Assembly: GCA_013396915.1 (NCBI GenBank)
Contig: VWZL01002849.1
Span: 443,389-507,388 of the forward strand
Length of the DNA stretch: 64,000 nt
Direction of reading: 5' to 3'
Source of the DNA: Stercorarius parasiticus
Taxonomy: Eukaryota > Chordata > Aves > Charadriiformes > Stercorariidae
Below, one piece after another: positions 1 to 10,736 of the stretch (position 1 is its first letter; every line of letters starts with the position of its first letter). The notes below the pieces were generated by a model, which had not been told where the DNA came from, did no database searches, and was given only the letters and a program-made list of their open reading frames with translations. The position numbers and the translations under genes are program-made.

Positions 1-636
1 ATTCAGCAATATTAGCACCAAATAATTAAAAATATATAAATAACCACTCAAAGTGAGTAGAATCAAAATAAGCACTTCCATAATTATACTCTGCAATCTT
101 CAAATTATCCTTGCAAAAAGTTCCTCGAATTCCTGATTTCCAACTCAAATACCCTCTTCTTGTTTAAATACACCAATATTGTTTTAGGTTGCTGTAATCT
201 ACATCAGTTATTACAATAGCAGAATCAGGACAGGTGTCTAACAGCAATGAAAATGCTAATATTTACATACAAACCTTTCATACATCGGAGCTTTTCTCAA
301 ACACCTTTTCTCCCCCAAAGATAAATATCAGGATAACATTAGCTATCACTATCAAACCTATTTAGTATTAGGATCCGTTTTCTATTTGCTCAATATTTCA
401 GGCACATGTTCTACATCTTTGCTTATTGTTGAAGACTAATCAATTTGCAAGCAATATTCTTTCAAAACTCACTCAATTTCTATCCTTGCATAAAGTATCA
501 AATTACAGGTATTACTAAGTCTCCACAGTCAAACTAGGCATACATCAGTTTTCGTAGCATTCTAAAAGAGAAATTACCCAGTCGTATCACCCACGTGATT
601 TTCATCACTTTATATTTTCATTTTTTTCCTTCCACT

Positions 637-714
637 TCAGCTGCTGTCACTTCCACTTCCATAGCCTCTTCCATTAGCCCGTCTCCTTGCTTTAAGTTCA
701 ATGTCATCACCAGC
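637..714 (-). other. Candidate terminal exon, unrecognised
   Basis: On the minus strand a pyrimidine-rich tract ending in TTTTTAAG (plus-strand ct at 715-716) precedes a frame that opens GCT GGT GAT GAC and reaches TGA at 637-639, giving 25 residues. The peptide is charged and ends in a Gly/Ser-rich tail (GYGSGSDSS). A second frame from the same acceptor is also open, reads as acidic, and ends in EGKK. That ambiguity weakens the case. I do not recognise either peptide. The reading phase fits the upstream candidates at 1561-1606 and 14312-14387. Without transcript data this is only a possibility. Confidence 0.2.
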
Positions 715-959
715 CTTAAAAACAAAACAATAATTTTTAAATTCAAAAAAGTTAATCTCAACCCAAAACAACAAACTTAATTTTTCACACGCTTTTCTCT
801 TCCTCACTTTGCTTTGACCGCATGGCTAAAGAGACCTAAAAGCAAGTCAAGTTCAGTAATAAGGGGGCCTTACAAGGGAGTTCTTATACCAATTTTTCTT
901 CATTATGTTTTTGGACATTAAGAACACAGGTTTCAATACACCAGAATTCAAACAGCATG

Positions 960-1700
960 AAAAAGCAAGCAAGAGAAGAAATACAGAAGCCTCTTTTCTG
1001 GATTTCTCAAAGGTTTCCCCAGCATGGACTTTTTCTGCAAGTGGTCTCTCATTCCTCCATAACAGAGTACAGGTACAGGCAAGTGTTACCCGCAGGACAC
1101 ACTCAAATTTTACTTTGGTTAATTTACTGCCAACCCACACAAACCTTTGGCCAGAAGTCAGGCACAGAAGCAGATGCCCCAGGACTCACCAGCACACCAT
1201 TACCTGAGCACGCAGTCTCCAGCATCCCCACTCCCAGTTTCCCCTGTTTTCAACTCATGGTGCTCACACAAGCCATTAAACTTTCTGTGGCAAGGAGATG
1301 AAGAGGGCAGGAGGGGGAGTGAGACACAACACGGCACCCCACCTAACCCTCCCTCTTTCTCCTGCCCCAACGACTGATGAGGGCCAGGGCACAGGGGCAT
1401 ATACGCGTACTTTGATGGGCTGTGTACAGTTTTGGTGCCTGGTGGGGTTTCTTCCCCAATTCCTGGCATTCCATTATCACTAGTTAGCTGGAAGTGGTTT
1501 CCACTGGCACAGGGCAGTTTGTGCCCCCACAGGGCACCACAACAGCCCACTGTTACTCACAGCTCGTACCGCTCTATGATTCAGCAGTGCAGGGTCTATC
1601 CAGACCCTAAGAAGGTAGAGAACGTATCTAGCTGGAGAGTTTCTCTCAAAACACAGCTTGAAAGCCTCTAATTTCTTAGTGTTCAGTGACAGGGGCTCAG
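960..1700. other. GC-richer patch of unknown nature
   Basis: This block is visibly richer in G and C than its flanks, with many CCC/GGG and CACC tracts. Overlapping open frames of 76 to 116 codons occur on both strands, as expected when stop codons thin out in GC-rich DNA, so none is called a gene. A small inverted repeat (gtgccc/gggcac) lies near 1522-1537. It could be an unrecognised LTR, a regulatory element or a local isochore change. No TG...CA termini with a target duplication were found. Confidence 0.3.
1561..1606 (-). other. Candidate 46-nt internal exon, unrecognised
   Basis: On the minus strand an acceptor-like tract (TTCTCTACCTTCTTAG) is followed by 46 nt and a GTGAGT donor (plus-strand actcac at 1555-1560). 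Only one frame is open, reading VWIDPALLNHRAVRA. Its phase (one base, then 15 codons) joins cleanly to the candidate exons at 14312-14387 and 637-714. I recognise no protein family. Donor hexamers of this strength are expected by chance about 30 times per 64 kb on two strands, so this is weak support. Confidence 0.15.
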
Positions 1701-4700
1701 CAGGTTCCAAGCAGCATGCTTAATAATGCATTTAATATTACACACGAAGCTGCCCTAGAAGTTTTCCAATATACTTTAGCTTACTATATACCCTGGTTAC
1801 TCTGCCCATTCTTAGCATTAAAGTAACTTCAGGTAAACTGTTAAGAGCTTCTCCTCCCATACCCAAATAATAGCTTCTCGTACCACAAATAAGTTCGCCC
1901 ATTTCCACTCCCCAAATAAGAACATGCCTGTTGATAAGAGATTTAGAGTTACTAATGCCTCTGACATTTAGTCAGAGGCTGGCTGGTTTAGGGCTGGTTT
2001 CCATTAGGATCAGCAGAGGGAAGGAGAATTAAGGTACAGATGAAGAGTAGTAATGCTGTGTGGTGGGTTGACGTTGGCAGTGTAATTACAGTGACTTTAG
2101 TCTCTTACATCCGTGACAAGGTGGGAAGCAAGGGGAATCATACTGGGACAATGTGGTTGAAGAGTAAAATGGTTTAAAGGCAATTCATCTGTTTTGAGTG
2201 CTTTGCCAGGTGATGGAAGAATTAGAAGCACAAGTGCTCTGACCAGTAAGAGAGTCAGATTTGTTAGTAGTTTTTGATGTAACAGCAGAATATGATTTCA
2301 TTGTTTTCCAGCTCAGAAAGAAGTATTTATGCCTGAAAAGAGACATTAGTACAGGCGCAAAATCTCTCTGAAGTTCATTTGAAAAGACATTAAACCTACT
2401 TCAAACTCTTTTTTTATACACATAGCTGTGATGCAATTACAGTGGTTATGCAAAATAAAATGAAAAAAATAACAGGGACAGCAAAAACATCTGTTGCAGT
2501 AAATATTCTGTGAGTGTAGGATTTCCAAGCTGTCAATCATGCAAAAGGCACTTTTTGAGACCTCCACCATTGTTCAAGAGTGAGCTTCTGTTTCTGAGAA
2601 AGCAGAGGTTCAAGAAAGCAAAGGAACATCGAAGCACAGTAACTGGTGTTATCCTTTAAGGAAAAATATGCGTGGACTACCTCCGTGGTATTGATTTAAC
2701 ATTTTTCATTTATGACTAAGTATTTCTTTATGTTCCCTTATTCCATTTTTGACAATTTGCATTTGAGTACATAAAGGTTTTAATTTCATGGCTCACTAAT
2801 TGAAGAGTATTGACCTGGTACAATTGTGACAGTGACCTAGTCCTCTGTTATATTTTTACAACATTTCACTCCACCAGTTTAAGTGTGCTGCCTTCCCCTA
2901 TATCAGTTAAATGAAGACCTGATCAAAAACTTATCTAAACCTTTGGTCAATTAAAGTGTTTTTGTCTGTAGGGTTGCCTTAATTCTTGTGCTCTTACACA
3001 CCCTCTGATACCCCATTGCAACACTGATGAAGTGTTTCACTTTGATTGTTACATTGCTGCAGCAAAAACGTTAAGAGATCAGAGAAGCAGGAAGAAACAG
3101 AGGTGCACAAGAAATTTACACAATCTACCTGAAGATCAGGACCAGTTCTAGCAACCTTATTTTGGCTTAAAATCTTTTAGCAGAAGTGGAAGTGCATGAC
3201 AGAACTCTCGCAGTCATTGTGAATATAAATAATTTCCACTATCAGTTAACTTTTATCATTACAGTCAGGCTAGAACAAGAGCAGGCAATAAAGCAAGAAA
3301 AGAAAACCTTGGAATGAAGTCTGAAAGGGAAGAAGTTCACATAGGGAATCCAGAATACAACTTTTACTTTAGTGCACAAGAACCAATTCATTCTTGAAAG
3401 TATTGCACTAGATCAATCAGATTACCTGCAAAATAGGTCAAGTAACTTAATCAACTCATAATCAACCTCTGTTCCCACAGACAAGAAGGAAGTGGTTGAG
3501 GCTACCCATCTCTGAAACTGATCTCAGTGACTCTGTTCAAAGGGCAGCAAGACCAGCCTGTTTTGTGTGTTCCTTCTTCCTGGTGTGAGATCTGATCTTC
3601 ATCACTTTTATACATTAAATTTCAAACATTCCCCATTTCAGCCAAGTACAAGGTAAATCTGTGTTCTGAACCTACGTAATCACCAAAATACTTAAAAAAA
3701 AAAAAAAGAAAAAAAAGATTGAATCAAGATGCCTACAATTAGGGGGTATTTCTAATCTAAGTTTGCTCTTGTATCCGAACTTATGCCATAGGGATAGCAA
3801 GATTTTCCCTTTGGAATGGTATTGCAAACAAGATAATTTGGAACCAGACATTGTGATCACAAAAAGACTATAAAAAAAATTCACTCAATTCTCAAACAGG
3901 GTGCAAGTGGTGTTCAGGAAGCAGTCATACTTGGGTCGTACTTGAACGCAGACCAATTTGAGGAAGGACTCTGTTCTGCAGACCAAAACAGAAATGCACA
4001 GGTAAAATAAGATCCCATGGCCACAGTATTGAACTTTATTATAATGAATAATCAAATAAGAAAAATTAATTCATTATTAATTTTGTTGTCTGTACTGGTA
4101 TTGCAAAGTCTTGGCAATCTTGGATATTTGTAAGTCAAATGGTTTCCAGGTGTTCATTGTGTTATTTTTAGAGACGATGTTACATTCATAAATACTAACA
4201 CAATTAGAAATTATTTCATCTATTTTAAAGTACGTTAGTGTTCTTTCTCCAATACAGCAAAACGTAAGATAATATGTCCCAATATATTTTCTCAGTGCGC
4301 TGTGGTATAAGTCTCGCTCAGAAGGGACGATACATACAAAGCAAGTGTTTAATCTCTCATGGGTGAGAGTTCACTTTCATGGGAAATTCATTTCATAACA
4401 GTTTCATATCTGTGATACTTAAGAATGATCTTCCAGGATCACAGAATGAAACAGAAATCTTCATGGGAAATGATACTACATTTCTCCTTAAGATTTAGGT
4501 CATCTATTTTTTGAAGAACTGTGTTTCTATCAGAATGTAAAGGCGTTTTTAGTGAATTGAAAAGGACACAATAATAAAACTATCTGAACTGGGGAATGTG
4601 TGCAATAGAAAATAATTTCTGTAGGACACAATGGAACATAAATTGAAGGTTAGAAATAGAAGCATTATAATAACTTCTCAAGAAAAGATAAAGGTACCAG

Positions 4701-6107
4701 ATGCATATCACAAATTATCCTATTATAAAAGGGGAAAAGCTGGAGAAAAGGGGAAAAAAAGATTATATTCAGAATGTAAGCGAAACATTTCTGCAAATAC
4801 CCTTCCTGTGAACTCTGAAAAATTTTCAGACCACTCTACTTTTTCTTCCATTTCATATCAATGAGAAGGCAGTGAGCCCATACGATGGATATTTTAGAAT
4901 TCAGGATCTCAAGACTGCTGATAATTCACAAGGATTTCAATTAGGAAATCTCACAGATTTATTGCCTTTTTAATTGCTCTTATTTTAAAGGGACTGCTAA
5001 TGAATTTCATACAGAAGCAGCAACTTAGAGGAACATGAAAGAATGGTTTACAAGAGGTTTTAAACACATTATACATGTAAGAGATGTATACATTAAGGGA
5101 CTTCAGCAAGCAGTATTCTTTTGGTCCTTATTATCCTGTTATTTTTCACCTTAAGTGACCTAACTCCAAGACTTAACCAAGAAAAATCAAACAAAAAAAG
5201 TCAATATCATGTTCTGTTCTTGATCTGAATGTTCTAGCTTAGGTTTAGAATAAAGGCAGGAAAAGAGAAAACACTTCTATCCAAAATATTTATTTATAAC
5301 CCCAAGGTCACACTGTATTTGTCCCAGCTGAGAGTATTCTCCATATGACACATCCACAAAATATTAGAACAACCCCAAACCCTACAAAAAGGTAAGATCA
5401 TCTGCATTTTAACATTGGACAATTGCAACATTTGTCTTATGCAAGATTCATGTTTACAAAGACCTGATATTTTGTTGTTGAAGACTGCTGAGTGGGCAGG
5501 TAAACAGAGTACTGTGTTTTCCATTGAATACAGCCAAACTTTCACACTCAGATTTTTAGCTTCAGACTGCCCCGGGGGCCATCATCTGCTGCAACAGTGC
5601 TTCTCTAACTTAAATGGGTTACTTCATAAACAATAGGGCCTAAGTCCAAGAGCAGAAGATGTAACTGTATCTGGAGTGGTATATCATAACCTGTTATTAT
5701 AAAATGCAAGATGTTTTATCTTACTATGACTGAGAGCCATAAAAGGTCAATGACAATAAAAAACCTATTCAAAAATAACTTTTTTTTAATAAAACATGTA
5801 TAAATCTTTAAACAACAGTTTTATATTCATATCACCTGATCACATTAATATTTCCATACAGTAAGTTCCATCAGATATGCATGTATCTTTTCTATCAGTA
5901 GAAATCATTTTGCACGTATGAATAACAGTGTCAGAGTCTACCAAACTGAATGCTCTTTTGCTGGCATGATATTTCCAGCTTATGTCGAATTATGAATTAG
6001 TTTGTGAGACTAATACACACACTTGAATACAACAGAATCACTTAGGTTGGAAAAGACCCTGAAGATCATCAAGTCCAACCATAAACTGAACACTGCCAAA
6101 TCCACCA

Positions 6108-6896
6108 CTATACCTTGTCCCTAAGCACCACATCTACACCTCTTTTAAATGCCTCCAGGGATGGTGACTCAACCACTGTCCTGGGCAGCCTGTTCCAGTG
6201 CTTGATAACTCCTTCAGTGAAGAAATTTTTCCTAATATCCAATCTAAACCTCCCCTGGCACAACTTGAGGCCATTTCCTCTTCTCCTATCACTTCTTACT
6301 TCAGAAAAGAGACCAAGCCCCACCTCACTACAGCCTCCTTTCAGGTAGTTGTAGAGAGCAATAAGGTCTCCTCCCCTCAGCCTCCTTTTCTCCAGACTAA
6401 ACAACCCCAGCTCCCTCAGCCGCTCCTCATAAGACTTACGCTCTAGAGCCTTCATCAACTTTGTTGCTCTTCTTTGGACACACTCCAGCACATCAATGTC
6501 TTTCTTGTAGTGAGGGGACCAAAACTGAACACAGTATTCCAGATGTAGCCTCACCAGTGCCAAGTGCAGGGGGACAATCACTTCCCTAGTCCGGCTGGAC
6601 ACACTATTTCTCATACAAGCCAGGATGCTGTTGGCCTTCTTGGCCACCTGGGCACACTGCCAGCACATAGTCATCCAGCTGTTGACCAATACACCCAAGT
6701 CCTTTTCTGCTGGGCAGCTCTCCAGACACTCTTCCCCAAGCCTATAGAGTTGCATAAGGTTGTTGTAATCCATGTGCAGGACCCAGCACTTGGCCTTGTT
6801 GAATCTCATACAGTTGGCCTTGGCCCATCGATCCAGCCTGTGCAGATCTCTCTGTAGAGCCATCCTACCCTCAAGCAGATCAACACTCCCACCCAA
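6108..6896 (-). pseudogene. CR1 ORF2 reverse transcriptase fragment, C-terminal part
   Basis: This 262-codon open frame starts inside the RT, just after where the FADD box should be ([10 protein letters not shown]), and runs to the natural C-terminus. It contains the conserved CR1 blocks [61 protein letters not shown] and HWNRLPR. In the intact family the RT makes cDNA from element RNA at a nicked target. Here the catalytic FADD box has been removed by a small deletion and the frame is shifted against the upstream half at 6806-7240. The extra Gly in RLRGGDLI is not present in the sister copy. It is a dead fragment; the start ATG is incidental. Confidence 0.93.
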
Positions 6897-7240
6897 CTTG
6901 GTGTCATCTTGGTCCCCTCACCCAGATCATTGATAAAGATATTAAAGAGTACTGCCCCCAGTACTGAGCCCTGGGGAACACCATTTGTGACCAGCCACCA
7001 ACTGGATTTAACTCCATTCACCACAGACCTTTGGGCCTGGACATCCAGCCAGTTTTTCACCCAGCGAAGCATACGCCCGTCCAAGCCACAGCCAGCCAGT
7101 TTCTCCAGGAGAATGCTGTGGGAAATGGTGCTAAAATCTTTACTAAAGTCCTGGTAAACATCATCCTCAGCCTTTCCGTCATCCACTAAGCAGGTCAAAG
7201 AAATAAATTTGTCAGGCTGATTGGTTCCATAGCACATCAC
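6806..7240 (-). pseudogene. CR1 ORF2 reverse transcriptase fragment, palm region
   Basis: This 144-codon frame holds the upstream RT palm segment: a motif A relic ([15 protein letters not shown], where the sister copy reads YLDLSKAFDTISH), then [17 protein letters not shown] and the strongly conserved VPQGSVLG followed by LFNIFINDL. After GEGTK the frame departs from the family sequence because the roughly 22-nt deletion removes the FADD catalytic box. The last 30 codons are out-of-frame read-through overlapping the fragment at 6108-6896. Beyond about 7200 similarity to CR1 fades, marking the 5' truncation. Confidence 0.9.
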
Positions 7241-10200
7241 AATTTTTTAGGCAAAAGTTTTGTTGGTGTACTCCATACAGTCGAGAGAATTGTTCCAATT
7301 CATCTTGTCCAAAAAAACCTGGTCCATGGCTACTATATGACTGAAAAAGAGAAAGGTTAAGTTTGACAAAGTTTTAATATCTTTCATTGAATACAGTTTC
7401 CAAGCCTGAAAAAAGCCCTATGATTTTTTTTTTTTACTTAAACATTACTTTCTGGGAATGTATTTGATGGATAACTAACAGAGTTAACTTTTTAAACAGA
7501 GTGTATTTCATCCAGATACTTCTAATCCATATCTAATTCTCATAGAATTCTCTTAACACAGTACCATTAAAAATGTAATATGCAGAAGTAGAGCTTAACA
7601 TGTAGTGCATTAGTCCCATCAGAGATTTTGTAGTGCATCAGATACATTTTGAGGAAGTGCTACAAACGGCAGGGTCCAAGAACTGGTTGACATTGTCCTT
7701 TAAGTTGGAGAACAACTCCTTGCATAAGAGAGGGGTATTTTACATCAGTTTAAGCCAGTAGTAAAAATCTTTCTTTTTTTTTTGTCATCTTCTACCTTTC
7801 TGTTCCTCTAATGACCCTATGACAGCAATGCCAAAGGAAATATGATAGTTACAGATAAAAACCTTGCAAATTAAATACATACTTTTTCAAGAAATATTTT
7901 ATACTCCTTTTCACTTAAAAGCTATTCATATTTACACAAAACTCTTTTCATGCCTGATTTGGAAGTTAAAGTTCTAAAAGGACCAAGGCAATATTAATTA
8001 GGAAACTAAAAAGAAATTATCCCTAGTGAATAAGAACTTTATTTAAACAGTTACTGCAAACACCAAGAATAATTTCTTTTTTCAGTGTTTCAGATCAGCA
8101 GGGTTCATTGCATGCCGAGTTTGAAGACTCCTAGTAACTAAGCAAGATACATGAATTAGGACATTGTTATATATGCTTTCAGGTTGTCTAAGGTAAAAAG
8201 TAATCAGATAAATTATTTTGTACTACTTCCAGTCTCAACAGTGGTAACATTTTCTAAAAACTGTAAGATGCATCCCTACATTAAAAAGAATTAACCTTCT
8301 GGTTAGAAAGAGTTCAAAAAAATTATTCGCTTTCCTACAGGTGGTTGATCTGAAAACTGTCTTTCCCTGTCTCCACAGGCCAGAAGGAGGGGACAGTTGC
8401 AGCTGTTGAGGTTGGAATGGGTACTTCCTCATGTTTGCCACTGTTTTCTGCCTCAGTCACCTTCTCCCTCCCAATCCTTTTGACACGGGTGGGTATCAAT
8501 AACTCGGCTTCTTCCCCTAGGTAACTGCAACATAACAGGGACAGATCTGGAGTGCTCCCTTGAAAAACCCACAATGAATAGAAGCTGCCTATATTATATG
8601 GGCTGCTATGCTAAAGGAGAATGGCTAGCATGGAGGAAGCATATTTACTGACAGGAAGAGGTAAGCTACTGTTCCCGAGAGAGAGGCAAAAGTACAGAAA
8701 GCATATAATTCTTCTTTCTCAGCACCAAATTAACCTTAAATAAAACTTTGCAGCACTTCTCCCTACTAATTCTGCCCTACCAGCCCTCACCTTTGCTACT
8801 GGGAGTTATTTTTCCTTCTTCCCATAATTGTGTTGGAAGTCAGGCCAGGCAGTACTCACTCCAGTCTCATTTCTGGAGAAAAAAAAAAAATCATCACTTC
8901 CCTGGTTCCCTGGAAAAAGTTAAGGGGTGGGTTTGCTCTCAGCTCCCTCTTTCAACTTCATCTTGAGTGCTCACTGTTGGCTATTACAGCCCTGAGCCGT
9001 GGAAAATAGGAAAGAACTTATCCCATGAGAGTAGTCTTTCCCAGAAGATCCACCATTGCACAGCTGACTACTGGCCTGGTGAGATCTTAGCAGGAGCCGG
9101 TGATACTGTGTCTCATACAGAGTCCAATGTCTTTCAGATGCTAAGATGAAGATTTGGTGGTACTTCTGCTAAATGAATACTAAACCAAGCAAATACTGAA
9201 ATCTTGTCTAATCTGGGGCCTCCTGCACATAAAAACCTCAAGTCTATTATTGCAGTTTATGTATTAATTTTTTAAATTAAAGTTCAACATATTCTGCTTT
9301 TGGACCTCAGTTCATTATCTGATCATGTAAAATGTTATTAACTTACCAGAAGCTCAAGATTTTAATCTATTTGCAGCTGATTAAGCACTTCTCTAGTACC
9401 CTCATTAGTACCAGAGCCTGTACTAAGATGTATACCAGTAATGATTACATTTAGTATCACCCTAAGATGCTTGAATGGCCACTCAAGACACAAAGAATGA
9501 TTTTGGGTCAATACAAGGAGTTGAAGTGACACAAAAACCAAGTTCTGTAGCTTGTTTAATTAAAGCAAGCTTAAAGCAAAGATATCATTGCAGTTCTTTG
9601 CATAATGACAAAGTAAGTTTTAGTTGCAGCACTTGGACTGGTGAAAACCTTAAAAATGATTACTCCTATCCACACAATTTGAACATGAGTTCAGGAAGGA
9701 TAAATTATGTTTTGAATTTACAGACTGGACAAGAGATTAGAATTTAAGATTCAGCTGTTCTGGATATTAACAACAGGTACATTTATGGGGATTAATGTTT
9801 TGCAATACTGTGGACTTACATGGACTATGTCTTTTTATAGTATACCTGCATACTCTTGCAGACAGATCTGCACACACTGCGCTTCAAATGGGAAGCTGTG
9901 AAGAAAAAACTCCAGCACATCTCCATGCTGAACTACAGGTTTACCATATAGCCTGAACTTTGAAGTACAAGTGACTCTGAAGACATGCTCGATGAATGCA
10001 AGTTTGTCCGTAAAAGATTATGATTATTTATGCTCACAAGAGTCACTGCAGTCTGGCTTGAGTCCAACAACTCATTGTCTCATGTCTGTGGGAACTCAGA
10101 CATCCCACAGAGCCAGATGCAGGTGGCTCTTACTAACAGTTGTTAAATCCACAGTAGTGAGCAGCAGCAACAATCTGCAAAGCCGAGTGTCCAATAAGAT

Positions 10201-10548
10201 GTCCAAGAAAGGAACATGAATTATTTCACACAAAGGTAAGAGTCTGAGATCACAGAAGTGCAGAAGAGAACTTCAGCTCATTCATAGATTTTTTTTTTTT
10301 TTAAATATACACACAGTCACGCAAAGCTTTTGATTACTAGAGAAAGTTGCTTGAGCCCATCTGCAATTAGAGGTCAAGAGGAAACTTGACTTGAAGTGAG
10401 AAAACTGACACTTCACCTGAAAAAAAGAAATAAGATTTACAAAATCATTTCAAGTGATCCAGTTTTGAAAGAAAAGTCCTTAAATGAAGAAATGGTGTCT
10501 TTCCTCCTTTTTCCCTACAACGTCTCAGGAGTTTATCCAGTTTATCCA
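7241..10548. other. Unique non-coding DNA, no recognised gene
   Basis: This is AT-rich sequence with short homopolymer T and A tracts (for example 7423-7436 and 10292-10302). Open frames of 60 to 90 codons occur at 8335-8574 (minus), 9475-9747 (plus) and 9971-10219 (plus). They show no motif I recognise and lack convincing flanking splice signals. No RNA gene or transposon was seen. Confidence 0.6.
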
Positions 10549-10736
10549 TGTTGTGGTTTAACCCCTGTAGGTATCTAAGCGCCACACAGCCACTTGCTTA
10601 CTGCCCTGCAGCAGGACAGAGAAGATGCGAAGACTCATGAGTAAAAATAAAGGACTGTTTAATAGGTAAAGCAAGAGCTGCACGCACAAGCAAAGCGAAA
10701 TAAGGAATTCATTCACTACTTCCCATTGGTAGGCAG
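10549..10736 (-). mobile_element. ERVL-type LTR fragment (3' half)
   Basis: Read on the minus strand this matches the 3' half of the LTR at 47273-47886. The shared landmarks are CTGCCTACCAATGGGAAGTA, the GAATGAATTCCTT segment, a TTTGCTT segment, TACCTATTAAAC around the presumed polyadenylation site, and a 3' end of GGGTTAAACCACAACA. The 5' part (U3) is missing beyond about 10737, so this is a truncated or recombined solo LTR with no internal retroviral sequence. No matching target duplication was found on the truncated side. Confidence 0.8.

Larger units (their letters stand above)
1..6030. other. Mostly unique non-coding DNA, no recognised gene
   Basis: This is AT-rich sequence with scattered stops in all frames and only short unrelated open frames. 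It contains an A-rich run at 3691-3718. A GC-richer patch at about 960-1700 and a weak terminal-exon candidate at 637-714 (minus) are listed separately. I recognise no RNA gene or transposon here. About 20 bases near 2056-2079 resemble the start of an avian LTR but do not extend. Confidence 0.6.
6031..7240 (-). mobile_element. CR1 LINE, 5'-truncated, about 1.2 kb
   Basis: This is a chicken-repeat-1 type non-LTR retrotransposon, inserted in reverse orientation. Read on the minus strand it carries the C-terminal half of the ORF2 reverse transcriptase followed by the typical CR1 3' end (a GGTTGGACTTGATGATC-like motif and terminal ATTCTGTT). The 5' two-thirds of the element, including ORF1 and the endonuclease domain, is absent. 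This is usual for CR1, which truncates during target-primed reverse transcription. Compared with the sister copy at 52251-53462 it has lost about 22 nt near 6907-6925 and gained a 3-nt insertion near 6369. It cannot code for a working protein. Both ends are approximate, the outer (5') end most of all. Confidence 0.95.

Noticed and set aside
2056..2079. Resemblance to the start of an avian LTR (tgtggtgggttgacgttggc)
   Set aside because: Only about 20 bases match from memory. There is no following LTR body, TATA, polyadenylation signal or target duplication.
6115..7157. Plus-strand open frames over 6115-7157
   Set aside because: Antisense shadows of the CR1 copy at 6031-7240.
9336..9390. CTG|GTAAGT donor on the minus strand
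   Set aside because: All three frames upstream hit stops before any plausible acceptor.
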